Shown piece by piece: positions 27,767-36,537 of a DNA stretch of 58,004 nt. The translations under genes and the position numbers were made by a program. The notes beneath the pieces were generated by a model that saw only the letters and a program-made list of their open reading frames with translations, had not been told where the DNA came from and did not search any database. This stretch comes from Planctomycetaceae bacterium (GTDB lineage Bacteria > Planctomycetota > Planctomycetia > Planctomycetales > Planctomycetaceae), in the NCBI GenBank assembly GCA_021732845.1, contig JAKFUF010000076.1:1-58004 (forward strand), in the 5' to 3' direction. Positions within the stretch are counted from its first letter, which is position 1, and each line of letters starts with the position of its first letter.

Positions 27767-28525
27767 ATGAGTGACAACGAAGTTGCGGCAATGCCGGCTG
27801 CCGGTTCCGGTGACGATTACTGGTTGCTGGCACGCCGACCGCTCAACTGTCTGTGCTTTTTGACACCCTTGCTCGCACTGTACGAGGCGGGTGTGTTGCT
27901 GTTGGGCGGAGTCCAATCGGACAGCTACCGCAACGGTGCCGACTTCTGGATGCGCGAAGGGCTGCAATCTGTCGGCTGCCAGCAGGTGTGGCTGCTGCCC
28001 GCGACAGTCGTCGGCGGGTTGCTGACATGGCACCTCGTCCGCAAGGACTCCTGGCGGGTCTCCCCCGAGACGTGGCTCGGAATGCTGGCAGAAAGTGTCC
28101 TGTTTGCCGTGCTGTTGCTCTTGCTCGGACAACTGCAAAACCTCGCATTTCAGCAATGGTCCGGGCAGTTGCCGCTGGCCATCCATGACCGCGACATTCT
28201 GCCGCGTGCCATCAGCTTTCTAGGCGCGGGGATCTATGAGGAGGTTCTGTTCCGCCTGTGTTTGCTCCCCGCCTGCTATGGTGCCTGGCGAATCTTGCTG
28301 GTCCCACATTCACCGGCAGTCGTGCTCTCGGTGTTGACCACCAGCCTGCTGTTCTCGGCGGCCCACTACGTGGGGCCGGCGGGTGACCAGTTCTCGGCGT
28401 TCAGCTTCACGTTTCGCTCGCTCGCCGGTCTGTTTTTCGCGGGATTATTTGTCCTTCGCGGCTTTGGCGTCGCTGCTGGGTGCCATGCCGCCTATGACCT
28501 GCTGGTGGGTGTGTTTCTTTCGTGA
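27767..28525 (+). CDS. CPBP family intramembrane metalloprotease
   Basis: This 252-residue polytopic membrane protein has the CPBP/Abi signature: YEEVLFR (EExxxR, near residues 154-160), a following FSAAHY with the conserved His, and a late HAAYD motif. About six to seven hydrophobic helices are seen. The family cleaves membrane or prenylated substrates and in some bacteria protects against self-bacteriocins. ATG 27767 is chosen because upstream residues in the open frame are Arg-rich and unlike the family. Confidence 0.88.
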   Translation: MSDNEVAAMPAAGSGDDYWLLARRPLNCLCFLTPLLALYEAGVLLLGGVQSDSYRNGADFWMREGLQSVGCQQVWLLPATVVGGLLTWHLVRKDSWRVSPETWLGMLAESVLFAVLLLLLGQLQNLAFQQWSGQLPLAIHDRDILPRAISFLGAGIYEEVLFRLCLLPACYGAWRILLVPHSPAVVLSVLTTSLLFSAAHYVGPAGDQFSAFSFTFRSLAGLFFAGLFVLRGFGVAAGCHAAYDLLVGVFLS

Positions 28526-28567
28526 ACTGCCAGAAAGTTCAAAGTTGCCCTCGACCTGGAGGGCTAC

Positions 28568-29188
28568 TCATCTTTCTTGTCCGTCTTTGTCGCTCTTGTC
28601 CGTCTTTGTCGCTGGTGGATTAAAGCGGTTCATCACCGCCTCCAAGCCCTGTGTTGCCCAGATCTCCACGGCTTCAGCGGCCCGGTAGATTGCGGAATCG
28701 ATCAGCTCTCGGTCGGTTTTGCCAAACCGACCAAGCACGTAGTCCGCTGCGTCCATCGGCGGGGGCGGGCTGCCGATCCCAATCCGCAGCCGGGCGACAT
28801 CGGTCGACTTGACACTCTGGAGAATATTTTCCAGCCCCTTCTGGCCGCCAGATGTGCCTGAGCCACGGATGCGGAGTTTGCCCGTTGGCAGGTTCAAGTC
28901 GTCCAGCAAGACGAGCAAGTCTGTCAGTGGCACTTGGAAAAAGTCCAGTGCCTGGCGCACACTGCGACCGCTGGCGTTCATGAACGTTTGCGGAGCGACC
29001 AGCAACACACGCTCATTGCCGATGCCGATGTCACCGGTTTCCGCTTCGAATCGCAGTTTGCTCCGACCTCCGCACAACTTTCCATTCCCTGCGCGCTCAT
29101 AAAGCAGGTCGAGAACTTCGAAGCCGACGTTGTGACGTGTCCCCTCGTATTTTCTCCCCGGATTGCCCAACCCCACCACAATCTTCAT
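28568..29188 (-). CDS. pth: peptidyl-tRNA hydrolase
   Basis: Pth releases tRNA from peptidyl-tRNAs dropped by ribosomes. The 206-residue product has the usual length and motifs: VVGLGNPGRKYEGTRHNVGF with the catalytic His, LVAPQTFMNASGRSV, LLVLLDDLNLPTGK and GGQKGLENI. GGGAG five bases before ATG 29188 fixes the start. The tail has a short tandem (TDKSDKD) from an 18-base DNA repeat near 28570-28607. Its usual neighbours, ribosomal protein genes L25 and S6, are absent. Confidence 0.95.
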   Translation of the reverse strand: MKIVVGLGNPGRKYEGTRHNVGFEVLDLLYERAGNGKLCGGRSKLRFEAETGDIGIGNERVLLVAPQTFMNASGRSVRQALDFFQVPLTDLLVLLDDLNLPTGKLRIRGSGTSGGQKGLENILQSVKSTDVARLRIGIGSPPPPMDAADYVLGRFGKTDRELIDSAIYRAAEAVEIWATQGLEAVMNRFNPPATKTDKSDKDGQER

Positions 29189-29413
29189 GCCGACTCCCGC
29201 GGACTGTGTAAAAAAACCGGCCATTGGGCCGTGGAACGGGCTGAACATGGCCGGTGAAAGCGGCACAAACTCCATCCAAATTTCATCTTAAGCGATCGCG
29301 TTGTGAAAGGAAGGCTTGCGGCCTGAGACTCAAGCACAAGCCGCGGCAGGGTCGATACTGCCAATAGGATGCAGCGCGGTTCTTCGATCGCGCGTCGACC
29401 ACGGGATGGTTCT

Positions 29414-31069
29414 GTGAATTTGCCCCGCTTCAAATTTGTGATTCGCGACCTGGGTCTGGCACTTGCCGCCGGGTTGACGCTGGCTGGTTGCCTGCACGAC
29501 CAGCACCAGGTGCTTTCGTCCAACGACTGGTCTCCCTTGAGCGACCGCATGGGCGACACCGCCCGCCGCGACTGGGACCACAAAACTGGGAAGAAGGTGC
29601 AGTTGGCCCAGCCGACACGGCCGAATCGGGCCAAGGTTCAGCCGCTGACGCCAACGCCACACCGCTCGACGGTTGGCGTGCAACGGCAGATTGTGGCTGC
29701 CGAGCCGATGAAGCCCCGCGATCCAGAGCCGTTGAAGACTGCCACGGCACGAAAGCCAGCCTCGGCGAAGGCTTCAACTCGCACTGGGAGCATCACCAGC
29801 AAATCCACCGCTGACCCCTTCCTCAACGTCAACATCGATCCCGAGCCACCGGTCGTCGCGGCCACAACGGACGCGCCGCCACAAGGCGTGAAGGCAATCG
29901 CCGCCTCCCAAAAGCCGGCACCGCGAGTTTCCCTCCCATTACCCAAAAGCACCAAGATCGAGAACAACGCGGCTGAAGCGGTCGCCGACGAGCAGGAGGT
30001 GCGCGTCTCGGCGAATTCTCCTTCGGCCAGCCTGGTCTCTGCGCGGAAGACCACCACCGTGACTGATTCAGTCACGGACGAACTCGCGCCGACAGCCGAG
30101 ACCGAACTGGAAGCTCCCACTTCGGCACCTGCGGTTCCTGCCAGCGCACTGGCCAGCGGACCGTCCAATCCGCTGCCCAAAAAAACCCTTCGATCCCTCG
30201 CCCATCACAACCGCGCGGCAACGACGCCCGTCGCGCGGGATCCGGTTGAAATCCTGGCAGGTCCAACGACGCCGCAGCCGGCCGCGGACAGTGGGCCAAA
30301 ACTTATGGCCCGACAGGCCTCCGTTTCGAAGCCCCTGCCTGAGGCTTCCCCTGCGGCCGCCGATCAGCTTCCCGAAATTCGCCCTGCGGGCTCTCCCCTC
30401 GACCTGCCGGCCGCCCCGACTGTGAGTGGACCCGTACCCAATGCCCCAGTCGCCAGCGTCCTTGAGCCGGCGAAACGCGAAGTGGTGGCGCGACCGGTGT
30501 CAGCCAGGACACCCGCGCCCGCGGCGAACCTGGTGGCTCCGGCCACGCTGCCCGGCCGCATTCGCCCGCAGTTGGCGACAACTGACAATCCGATCTCGTT
30601 CAGTTCCATTGAAGACGTGGAAGAGCTGCCGCCATCGCCGGCTGAAGAACCGCTGGGAACGGAGGTTGCAGTCGAAGATTCCCAGCCCGAGCTGGAAAGT
30701 TCTCAATTCGCGGCGGCTGTCGGAACTGCCGGCCACGCTGAACCAGTCGTTGAAGAACAACCCTCGAGCGGCACGCCCGGCCCCTTGTTGCCTGCACCCG
30801 GAGAATCTGTCAGCGAGACGGCAGACCCCAGCGCGGGGTCAAGTCTTGGACCAGTTCCCGAAGCTCCCACGCCAGTCAGCACGGTCAAAGTGCTTGAAGG
30901 TCCAAGCCCGGCAGAGCCGTTCATGATTGCCGATCTCCTCAAGGTCGGGGCACGGTGGACCGCCGGTGCACGCATCGGCTTGGGGATTGGCATCACCGGC
31001 CTGCTGGGCCTGATCCTCTGGCGGCTGCTAGATGTCCGCCGCTACCGCAGCGCCCAGCGCAAGCTGTAG
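29414..31069 (+). CDS. Pro/Ala-rich lipoprotein with C-terminal membrane helix
   Basis: From GTG 29414 (GGGATGG upstream) the product of about 551 residues starts with a lipoprotein signal ending LTLAGC, so Cys would be acylated. The next 450 residues are low-complexity, rich in Pro, Ala, Val, Ser and Thr and probably disordered. The last 40 residues hold a hydrophobic helix (GIGITGLLGLILWRLL) and a basic tail, which would anchor the far end in a membrane. A chain tied at both ends could span the periplasm, but this is speculation. ATG 29369 is an alternative start. No family was recognised. Confidence 0.6.
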   Translation: MNLPRFKFVIRDLGLALAAGLTLAGCLHDQHQVLSSNDWSPLSDRMGDTARRDWDHKTGKKVQLAQPTRPNRAKVQPLTPTPHRSTVGVQRQIVAAEPMKPRDPEPLKTATARKPASAKASTRTGSITSKSTADPFLNVNIDPEPPVVAATTDAPPQGVKAIAASQKPAPRVSLPLPKSTKIENNAAEAVADEQEVRVSANSPSASLVSARKTTTVTDSVTDELAPTAETELEAPTSAPAVPASALASGPSNPLPKKTLRSLAHHNRAATTPVARDPVEILAGPTTPQPAADSGPKLMARQASVSKPLPEASPAAADQLPEIRPAGSPLDLPAAPTVSGPVPNAPVASVLEPAKREVVARPVSARTPAPAANLVAPATLPGRIRPQLATTDNPISFSSIEDVEELPPSPAEEPLGTEVAVEDSQPELESSQFAAAVGTAGHAEPVVEEQPSSGTPGPLLPAPGESVSETADPSAGSSLGPVPEAPTPVSTVKVLEGPSPAEPFMIADLLKVGARWTAGARIGLGIGITGLLGLILWRLLDVRRYRSAQRKL

Positions 31070-31145
31070 CCGCCGATTGACGGATTCGGTCTCTGGGAAT
31101 GCTTCATCCATTCTCAACGGCACACGGCCCGTTAGAGGCACCCGC

Positions 31146-31243
31146 TTGGACCTCGGTCCAAAGCGACTCGGCCATCTTTAAGGATTGGCCATCCCGCATG
31201 GTTCGCCCGACGGGTTTTTGCCTGGCGTGTGCCGCGCCAGGCA
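31146..31243. other. two hairpins in the intergenic region
   Basis: TTGGACC and GGTCCAA (31146-31152 and 31155-31161) form a tight hairpin, and TGCCTGGCG with CGCCAGGCA (31219-31227 and 31235-31243) a second one. The second ends 18 bases before the next start codon and may affect its translation; the first may end the preceding transcript. Confidence 0.4.
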
Positions 31244-31261
31244 TTTGAATACAATCCCCGC

Positions 31262-31783
31262 ATGAACCTCTCTCTGCGTCCGTACCTGGTCAACTATGCC
31301 GATGTTCTCGCCGCCATTGGCAGCAAGAGCCTTCCCATCTATGACCGGGTGTTTGAATCCACGGCGGACATCGCCAGCGGCAGCCAGCTCACGGTTGTGC
31401 AGGCGTTTCTCGATGGGCGGCTGAACGACCCCAGACTCACCGAGTCGTACTTGGCGGGGTTTGAACTGCTGTGTGCCACGTTTGGCCGGCTTGCCGATAG
31501 CTGCCAGGGCAAGCTGGAAGGGATCACCCCGGAATGGCTGGAGACCGAGGGCGAGGAGATTCTGGACACCCTCCACAACAGCGACGACCTAGGCGTGGAG
31601 TTTCCCGGCGATGACTGCGCCTTCTATCTGGCACTGGACTCGATCGTGGACGAACTCCAAAGCTTCAAGGAAGTAGACCTGAGCCCGCTGCCCGTGGCTG
31701 CGCGCGAAGGACTTGAAGAACTGATCCGCTGGCTGGAAGAGGCCCGCATCAAACAGAAGGATCTGGTCATTCTGCTAGGTTGA
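31262..31783 (+). CDS. hypothetical acidic protein
   Basis: ATG 31262 gives 173 residues; an in-frame start at 31229 is possible but falls inside a hairpin. The sequence begins NLSLRPYLVNYADVLAAIGS, a pattern I associate loosely with the unnamed DUF7691-type proteins, and is acidic, helical and soluble, ending EEARIKQKDLVILLG. No signal, membrane helix or catalytic motif is seen. Its role is unknown. Confidence 0.6.
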   Translation: MNLSLRPYLVNYADVLAAIGSKSLPIYDRVFESTADIASGSQLTVVQAFLDGRLNDPRLTESYLAGFELLCATFGRLADSCQGKLEGITPEWLETEGEEILDTLHNSDDLGVEFPGDDCAFYLALDSIVDELQSFKEVDLSPLPVAAREGLEELIRWLEEARIKQKDLVILLG

Positions 31784-31853
31784 GCGGGCCGCGTTGACTG
31801 AAATGATATTGGCGGCCCGGCTGCTGGTTTGAATGCGCGAAGTGCCGGATGAA

Positions 31854-32630
31854 TCAGCCGAGCAGTAAGTCGAGCCACTGCTGAATCTGCCCAGGCTCCG
31901 CTTGCGGCGCCTGTTTAACGATATCCATCCGCCCGGCTGCGGTTGCCAGTTTGATCACCCGCCGCAGATCGCGTTCGTGAGCCTCGGAAAGCAATTGGTC
32001 CATCTCCACCAGTTTCTGAGACGCGGCGCGAAGCTGCACGGTTCCCTCGAACAGCGTTGGCAGCAGTTCTCCGCGGAACCAAAACCGCATCCAACCGTCC
32101 ATGATTCCCACCTGAAGATCCAGTTCTGGAATCGAATACCGGTTCAAACTGTCAGCACGCATCGGTTCATAGCGGTTCCCCACACTGTGAAACATCGTCA
32201 GCTTTTGGACTGGATGCTCGAACATCGTGCAGTAGGGAATCTGCAGGTCCTCGTATTTCTCGAAACTCTCCACGTAGTCCTTGTTCGGGGTGCTGGGAGA
32301 AACATACTCCACGACCCAGAACGGGCGATTGGTCGAGGTGACACGAAAACTCGACTTCCATGCGGCTTGTGGAACGTGGCGGGCAATGAAGTTGTCCGGA
32401 ACAACGCGCCCAATGCCTTCCGCCAGCGGATAGAGCACCAAAAGTTCGTTAAAAATTGAAATGTCCGGGAAGCAGGCCTTGAGATGATTCAATGCGGCGA
32501 GGGTGATCTCACGTTGTACGAAGCTCTCCTCGGATTCTGACATGTCCTCCAGGGTCTCCTCTCGGAAATACCTCGCCTCCGCGCGTTGATATTCTTCCTC
32601 GGTGACAATCCGATGGGCCAGCACTGTCAT
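31854..32630 (-). CDS. Uma2 family protein (DUF820)
   Basis: From ATG 32630, preceded by GGGGGTG, the product has 258 residues. The core VVPDNFIARH and WVVEYVSPST match the PD...ExS arrangement of the restriction-endonuclease-like Uma2/DUF820 fold common in cyanobacteria and planctomycetes. The C-terminal 70 residues form a helical tail (LVEMDQLLSEAHERDLRRV), typical of many copies. Activity is unproven and the family is often expanded with decayed members. Confidence 0.8.
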   Translation of the reverse strand: MTVLAHRIVTEEEYQRAEARYFREETLEDMSESEESFVQREITLAALNHLKACFPDISIFNELLVLYPLAEGIGRVVPDNFIARHVPQAAWKSSFRVTSTNRPFWVVEYVSPSTPNKDYVESFEKYEDLQIPYCTMFEHPVQKLTMFHSVGNRYEPMRADSLNRYSIPELDLQVGIMDGWMRFWFRGELLPTLFEGTVQLRAASQKLVEMDQLLSEAHERDLRRVIKLATAAGRMDIVKQAPQAEPGQIQQWLDLLLG

Positions 32631-32875
32631 AGGAACACCCCCAAACCCGACGCCTCCGTCAATGAAACGGAGGACCTGCCAATACAATCGTACCTTCAAA
32701 CTTCAATTGCGAGAATCTCCTGTGGAATTTCCCGCACCGCGCTGCTGTGCGGCATTGGCCCTGGAGGGAACAATGGAACAACCCGCAGGTCGATTGTCAT
32801 TCGCCGACGCGCGCACGAGAATTCATTCCGGTGCGTCGTCGAAAGTGTGTCAGCAGCGTTTGGAGATTGCGGATC

Positions 32876-33763
32876 ATGACAGCCAGAAACAATCGTCGGC
32901 CCCTTCGCGCGCTGTCCGTGACGCTGATCGCCATGTTTTGCAGCCTGACACTTTCAGCCGCTCCGCCCGAGACGAAGGAGGCGAAAACCGACCAATCAGC
33001 GGTTCCGGTCGCCGCTCCTGCCGCACCCGCTGCTGAACCAGTTCGCTCCGCCGTGGCATACCCGCTGGAGTTGCTCCAGAACGTGCAGGACGGAACCGGA
33101 CTCTCGGTGGCCGAATTTGATTCCTATTATGCAATCCTGGCGCACGCCAAAAAGATCCCGTTGGCAAAACAACGCACGGCGGCCGATGAGGTCCTCAAGC
33201 GCCATGAAGCGGCCTTCAAGGCGAACCCAAAAAACCGCCGGCTCAAGTATTCGCTGATTCGCGACCTCATCGCGCACCGTGACGAATGGCGCGGGGAACC
33301 GATCACGATCCGTGGCTACATTCGCGACCTCAAGGACTTCGAGCCCGAAGGCAATACGCAGGGGCTCAAGACATTGCACCAATGCTACCTGTGGACCAAG
33401 GATTCTGAGGGGAATCCATACGCCATCGTGGTGTCGGATGTGCCCGCCAACATGCCAAAGGTCAGCCGCCGGGAAACACTCGACCATGTCGAGGTGACGG
33501 GCTATCTGTTCAAGTTCTGGATGTACAAGGCCGACAACGAGCCTGGACGGTGGGTGGCACCCCTGATTCTGGCTTCCAAATTGGAATGGACCCCTGCCGT
33601 CGAAAAGCCGCCATTCTTGACGTCCACACAGTTTGCCATCCTGATTGTGGGTCTGGTCACGGTCGGCTTTGGGGCCTGGTGGTACTCCGGAGTTCAATCC
33701 GCCAAAATTCGTGCTGCCCGGCGCGAACAGCAGTTTGAGCCACTTGCCAATGACCCGTTGTGA
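32876..33763 (+). CDS. secreted or membrane-anchored hypothetical protein
   Basis: The product from ATG 32876 (GGAG upstream) has 295 residues. It has a signal peptide or anchor (LRALSVTLIAMFCSLTLSAA), an Ala/Pro-rich linker, a globular middle including EPITIRGYIRDLKDFEPE and VEVTGYLFKFWMYKAD that resembles an OB-like domain, and a C-terminal membrane helix (FAILIVGLVTVGFGAWWYSG) with a basic cytoplasmic tail. The function is unknown. Its stop overlaps the purN start by GTGA. Confidence 0.7.
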   Translation: MTARNNRRPLRALSVTLIAMFCSLTLSAAPPETKEAKTDQSAVPVAAPAAPAAEPVRSAVAYPLELLQNVQDGTGLSVAEFDSYYAILAHAKKIPLAKQRTAADEVLKRHEAAFKANPKNRRLKYSLIRDLIAHRDEWRGEPITIRGYIRDLKDFEPEGNTQGLKTLHQCYLWTKDSEGNPYAIVVSDVPANMPKVSRRETLDHVEVTGYLFKFWMYKADNEPGRWVAPLILASKLEWTPAVEKPPFLTSTQFAILIVGLVTVGFGAWWYSGVQSAKIRAARREQQFEPLANDPL

Positions 33764-34470
33764 AATGCGCAACGCAGGTCCCACCCACTCTGGATCATTT
33801 GTCCGTGCCAAGTTCCGTCCCGTCGATCCTGCTACCGGCCATCAGCCGGCCTTTGCGGCTAGCCGTCCTGATTTCCGGGGGTGGGACCACCCTGCTGAAC
33901 TTTGTGGAGCGGATGCGTTCCGGGACGTTGTCCGCAGAGATTCCACTCGTCATTGCCAGCCGCGTTGATTGCACCGGCATCGAGCGTGCGCGACGCGCGG
34001 GCCTTCGCTGCGAAGTCGTGGCTCGCCGCGAGTTCAGCGACACCGCCGCCTTCTCTGAAAACATCTTCGCCCTCTGCCGCGAGGCCCAGGTCGATTTTGT
34101 CACCCTCGCCGGATTCCTGTCACTGATCCGGATCCCGGACGATTTCGCCAATCGCGTGCTGAACATCCACCCTTCATTGATCCCCGCCTTTTGCGGCCGA
34201 GGGTATCACGGTCATTTCGTACATGAGGCAGTGATCAAGCGCGGCGCAAAAATCAGTGGCTGCACCGTGCACTTCGCCGACAACGAGTACGACCACGGGC
34301 CGATCGTTGTCCAGAAGTGCGTTCCCGTACTCGATGACGACACCCCCGACACCCTCGCCGACCGCGTCTTCACGGCCGAATGTGAAGCGTACCCGGAAGC
34401 CCTGCAGTTGGTGGCCAACGGGCGTTGCGAACTCGTTAACGGCCGCGTTCAGCTTCGGCCGATTGTCTGA
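33760..34470 (+). CDS. purN: phosphoribosylglycinamide formyltransferase
   Basis: PurN moves a formyl group from 10-formyl-tetrahydrofolate to GAR in purine synthesis. The core from residue 30 matches: LAVLISGGGTTLLNF binds the phosphate, LNIHPSLIPAF carries the catalytic Asn and His, and YDHGPIV carries the catalytic Asp. One variant is SGGGTT in place of SGxGSN. At 236 residues it is about 25 longer at the N-terminus than usual, because the GTG at 33760 overlaps the preceding stop; a later start is possible. No other pur gene is near. Confidence 0.9.
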   Translation: MKCATQVPPTLDHLSVPSSVPSILLPAISRPLRLAVLISGGGTTLLNFVERMRSGTLSAEIPLVIASRVDCTGIERARRAGLRCEVVARREFSDTAAFSENIFALCREAQVDFVTLAGFLSLIRIPDDFANRVLNIHPSLIPAFCGRGYHGHFVHEAVIKRGAKISGCTVHFADNEYDHGPIVVQKCVPVLDDDTPDTLADRVFTAECEAYPEALQLVANGRCELVNGRVQLRPIV

Positions 34471-34547
34471 GAGGCGGGGATTGGCCAGGATCTTATTGTT
34501 GAAAGCCGGGAACAGATCCCTGTGCAGCCTGTTCAATTTTGCTGCCG

Positions 34548-35489
34548 TCATTTCATTTTCACCAGGGTCTCCATGTGACACTCGACGGACTCGGCCAGGG
34601 CGTCTAGGTTGTATCCACCCTCCAGCAAGCTGACCAATTTGCCGCCGCAGTGCTGTTTGGCGGCGGCACCGACCAGTGCGGTGAGGGGGCCGAAGTCTTC
34701 GGTTTCGAGTCCGAGGGAGCCGATGGGGTCGCGGGCATGGGCGTCGAAGCCAGCGCTCAGCAGGATCAGGTCCGGCTTGCAGCGGGTGGCGGCCTGTTCC
34801 AGAATTGTCTCGAACTGAGCCACGTAGTCTTTGCGTTTGACGCCCATCGCCAGCGGCAAATTGAAGGTCGCGCCCAGCCCCTTCCCCGTGCCGGTTTCGT
34901 GCGCGGCACCGGTGCCCGGATAAAAGGGAAAGCGGTGGACGGAGAGGAAGAAGACGCGGTCGGTGTCGTAGAAGATGTCCTGCGTGCCGTTGCCATGATG
35001 CACGTCGAAGTCGACGATCAGCACGCGGTTCAAGCCATGCAGTTCCAGAGCATGCGCGGCCGCGACAGCCACGTTGTTGAACAGGCAAAAGCCCATGATG
35101 GTGTCGCGGAGGGCGTGGTGTCCCGGCGGCCGGATCAGACACAGCGCCTGGTCAGCGACTCCGTTGAGTACGGCGTCGACTGCCGTGACCCCCGCGCCCG
35201 CTGCGCGGACCGCGACTTCGTAGGAGCGCGGGCTCATGACCGTGTCGCTCTCCACCCGTCCGCCGCCCCGTTGTGCGGCCCATTCCACCGCCTTCACATG
35301 CTCCGCGGAATGGACACGTTCAAGCTGCGGCCGTTCGGCCGGAAGTGATTCCTTCGGTACGAACTGTTTGAGGATCGGCCGGTCTTTCAGCCGGGCCGTG
35401 ACGCTTTCCAGCCGCGCGGGGCATTCCGGATGCTGCCCCGTTTTGTGTTCGAGGTAGATGGGCGACGAGAACAGCAGCGGTGCGGGCAT
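34548..35489 (-). CDS. histone deacetylase family protein
   Basis: This 313-residue zinc hydrolase of the arginase-deacetylase fold would remove acyl groups from lysine or small amines such as acetoin or polyamines. Visible motifs: HPECPARLESV, RPPGHHAL with the tandem catalytic His, VDFDVHHGNGT with zinc ligands, SVHRFPFYPGTG and LSAGFDAH with the third ligand, then LEGGYN. The zinc site and active site look complete. ATG 35489 is eight bases after the stop of the HpaI-type aldolase gene, so both are in one operon. Confidence 0.92.
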   Translation of the reverse strand: MPAPLLFSSPIYLEHKTGQHPECPARLESVTARLKDRPILKQFVPKESLPAERPQLERVHSAEHVKAVEWAAQRGGGRVESDTVMSPRSYEVAVRAAGAGVTAVDAVLNGVADQALCLIRPPGHHALRDTIMGFCLFNNVAVAAAHALELHGLNRVLIVDFDVHHGNGTQDIFYDTDRVFFLSVHRFPFYPGTGAAHETGTGKGLGATFNLPLAMGVKRKDYVAQFETILEQAATRCKPDLILLSAGFDAHARDPIGSLGLETEDFGPLTALVGAAAKQHCGGKLVSLLEGGYNLDALAESVECHMETLVKMK

Positions 35490-35497
35490 GACGGCTC

Positions 35498-36268
35498 TTA
35501 TTTTCGTCCCATGGATTCGAGAAAGCGGAGACCGCCCTGCATCACATACTGTTCGGCACCGCCGTAGCCGATGGCGCGGTAGCCCTGTGCGGCGGCCCAT
35601 TGGCCGGCCTCCATGTCGCGGGCGGGGAAGCCACAGACGATGTTGTGCTTCTGGCAGGCGGCGAGAATCCGGGCCGAGGCGTCCATCACCGTCGGGTGTG
35701 AAGTTTGTCCGGGAAGTCCGTAATCGGCGGCGAGGTCTCCCGTTCCGACCCACAGGATGTCGATACCCGTGGCGGCAATCTCCTCAATGTTTTCGACCCC
35801 TTCGACATCTTCGATCAGGGCCAGCAAGACAATCTGGTCGTTGCTCTGCATGTAGTAGTCGTTGAACGGTACGCGGCCCCACAGCGCCCCACGGCCAGGA
35901 CCAAATCCGCGCTTGCCGCGGGGCGTATAGTAGGCCGCCTGCTGCAGCCGGCGGGCGTCTTCGGCCGTGCGACAGTGGGGGATCAGAATCCCCTGCACGC
36001 CCAGGTCCAGGGCATGCATCACCGCTTCCGGATCGTCGTTTCGCAGCGTCCGCAGGACAGGGACTGTGTTCCCGGCAAAACAGCCCTGCACCAGCCGGTC
36101 GATGGCCGAGGCGTCGACCGCGCCATGTTCACAGTCAAGCAGGACAAAGTCGAATCCGGCATAACCCAGAATTTCGCACAGTCCCGGCTCCGGCAGGCGG
36201 ACCGAGCTGGAAAGGACCGTTCCGCCGGATTTGAGAATCTGCTTGACGCGGTTTTCGCGAATCTGCAT
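35498..36268 (-). CDS. HpcH/HpaI family aldolase
   Basis: The 256-residue protein has the pattern of 2,4-dihydroxyhept-2-ene-1,7-dioate (HpaI-like) class II aldolases: VLLDCEHG near residue 43, VPVLRTLRND, GVQGILIPHCR, ALIEDVEGVENIEEI with metal-binding Glu, and LWVGTGDLAADYG with Asp. These enzymes cleave or form 2-keto acids with pyruvate using a divalent metal. The natural substrate is open. It is the first gene of a two-gene operon with the deacetylase-family gene. Confidence 0.9.
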   Translation of the reverse strand: MQIRENRVKQILKSGGTVLSSSVRLPEPGLCEILGYAGFDFVLLDCEHGAVDASAIDRLVQGCFAGNTVPVLRTLRNDDPEAVMHALDLGVQGILIPHCRTAEDARRLQQAAYYTPRGKRGFGPGRGALWGRVPFNDYYMQSNDQIVLLALIEDVEGVENIEEIAATGIDILWVGTGDLAADYGLPGQTSHPTVMDASARILAACQKHNIVCGFPARDMEAGQWAAAQGYRAIGYGGAEQYVMQGGLRFLESMGRK

Positions 36269-36354
36269 CAGGTCGTCCCTGCGTGTTTTTTGCCCGAATA
36301 TCCAGGAAATGCTACCACGCCACCGCGATTGTGGAAACCAGAAGTTTGGTGACC

Positions 36355-36458
36355 GTCACTCCGTGACTCGGACCCGGCCACAACGTGGCCGGGAGTGATT
36401 CGACAACTCTGAGTTCGGTCCCGAACGAGCGGTCCACGCAATCGAGTCACGGAGTGAC
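36355..36458. repeat. three-stem palindromic element
   Basis: Perfect 16-base arms, GTCACTCCGTGACTCG (36355-36370) and its reverse complement (36443-36458), enclose two separate hairpins: CCCGGCCAC/GTGGCCGGG (36373-36381, 36385-36393) and GTTCGG/CCGAAC (36413-36418, 36421-36426). The fold would be a three-way junction. GGTGACC also flanks it on both sides as a direct repeat (about 36348-36354 and 36472-36478), which may reflect insertion of a mobile palindromic unit. It sits between the stop of HD-Pnk and the aldolase start. Confidence 0.7.
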
Positions 36459-36537
36459 TCGGCTACTCCTTCGGTGACCATGGCGAGTGTGTGCCGCACC
36501 TCCGTTTCACCGCGAACGGAGTGGCATCAGTCCGCCA

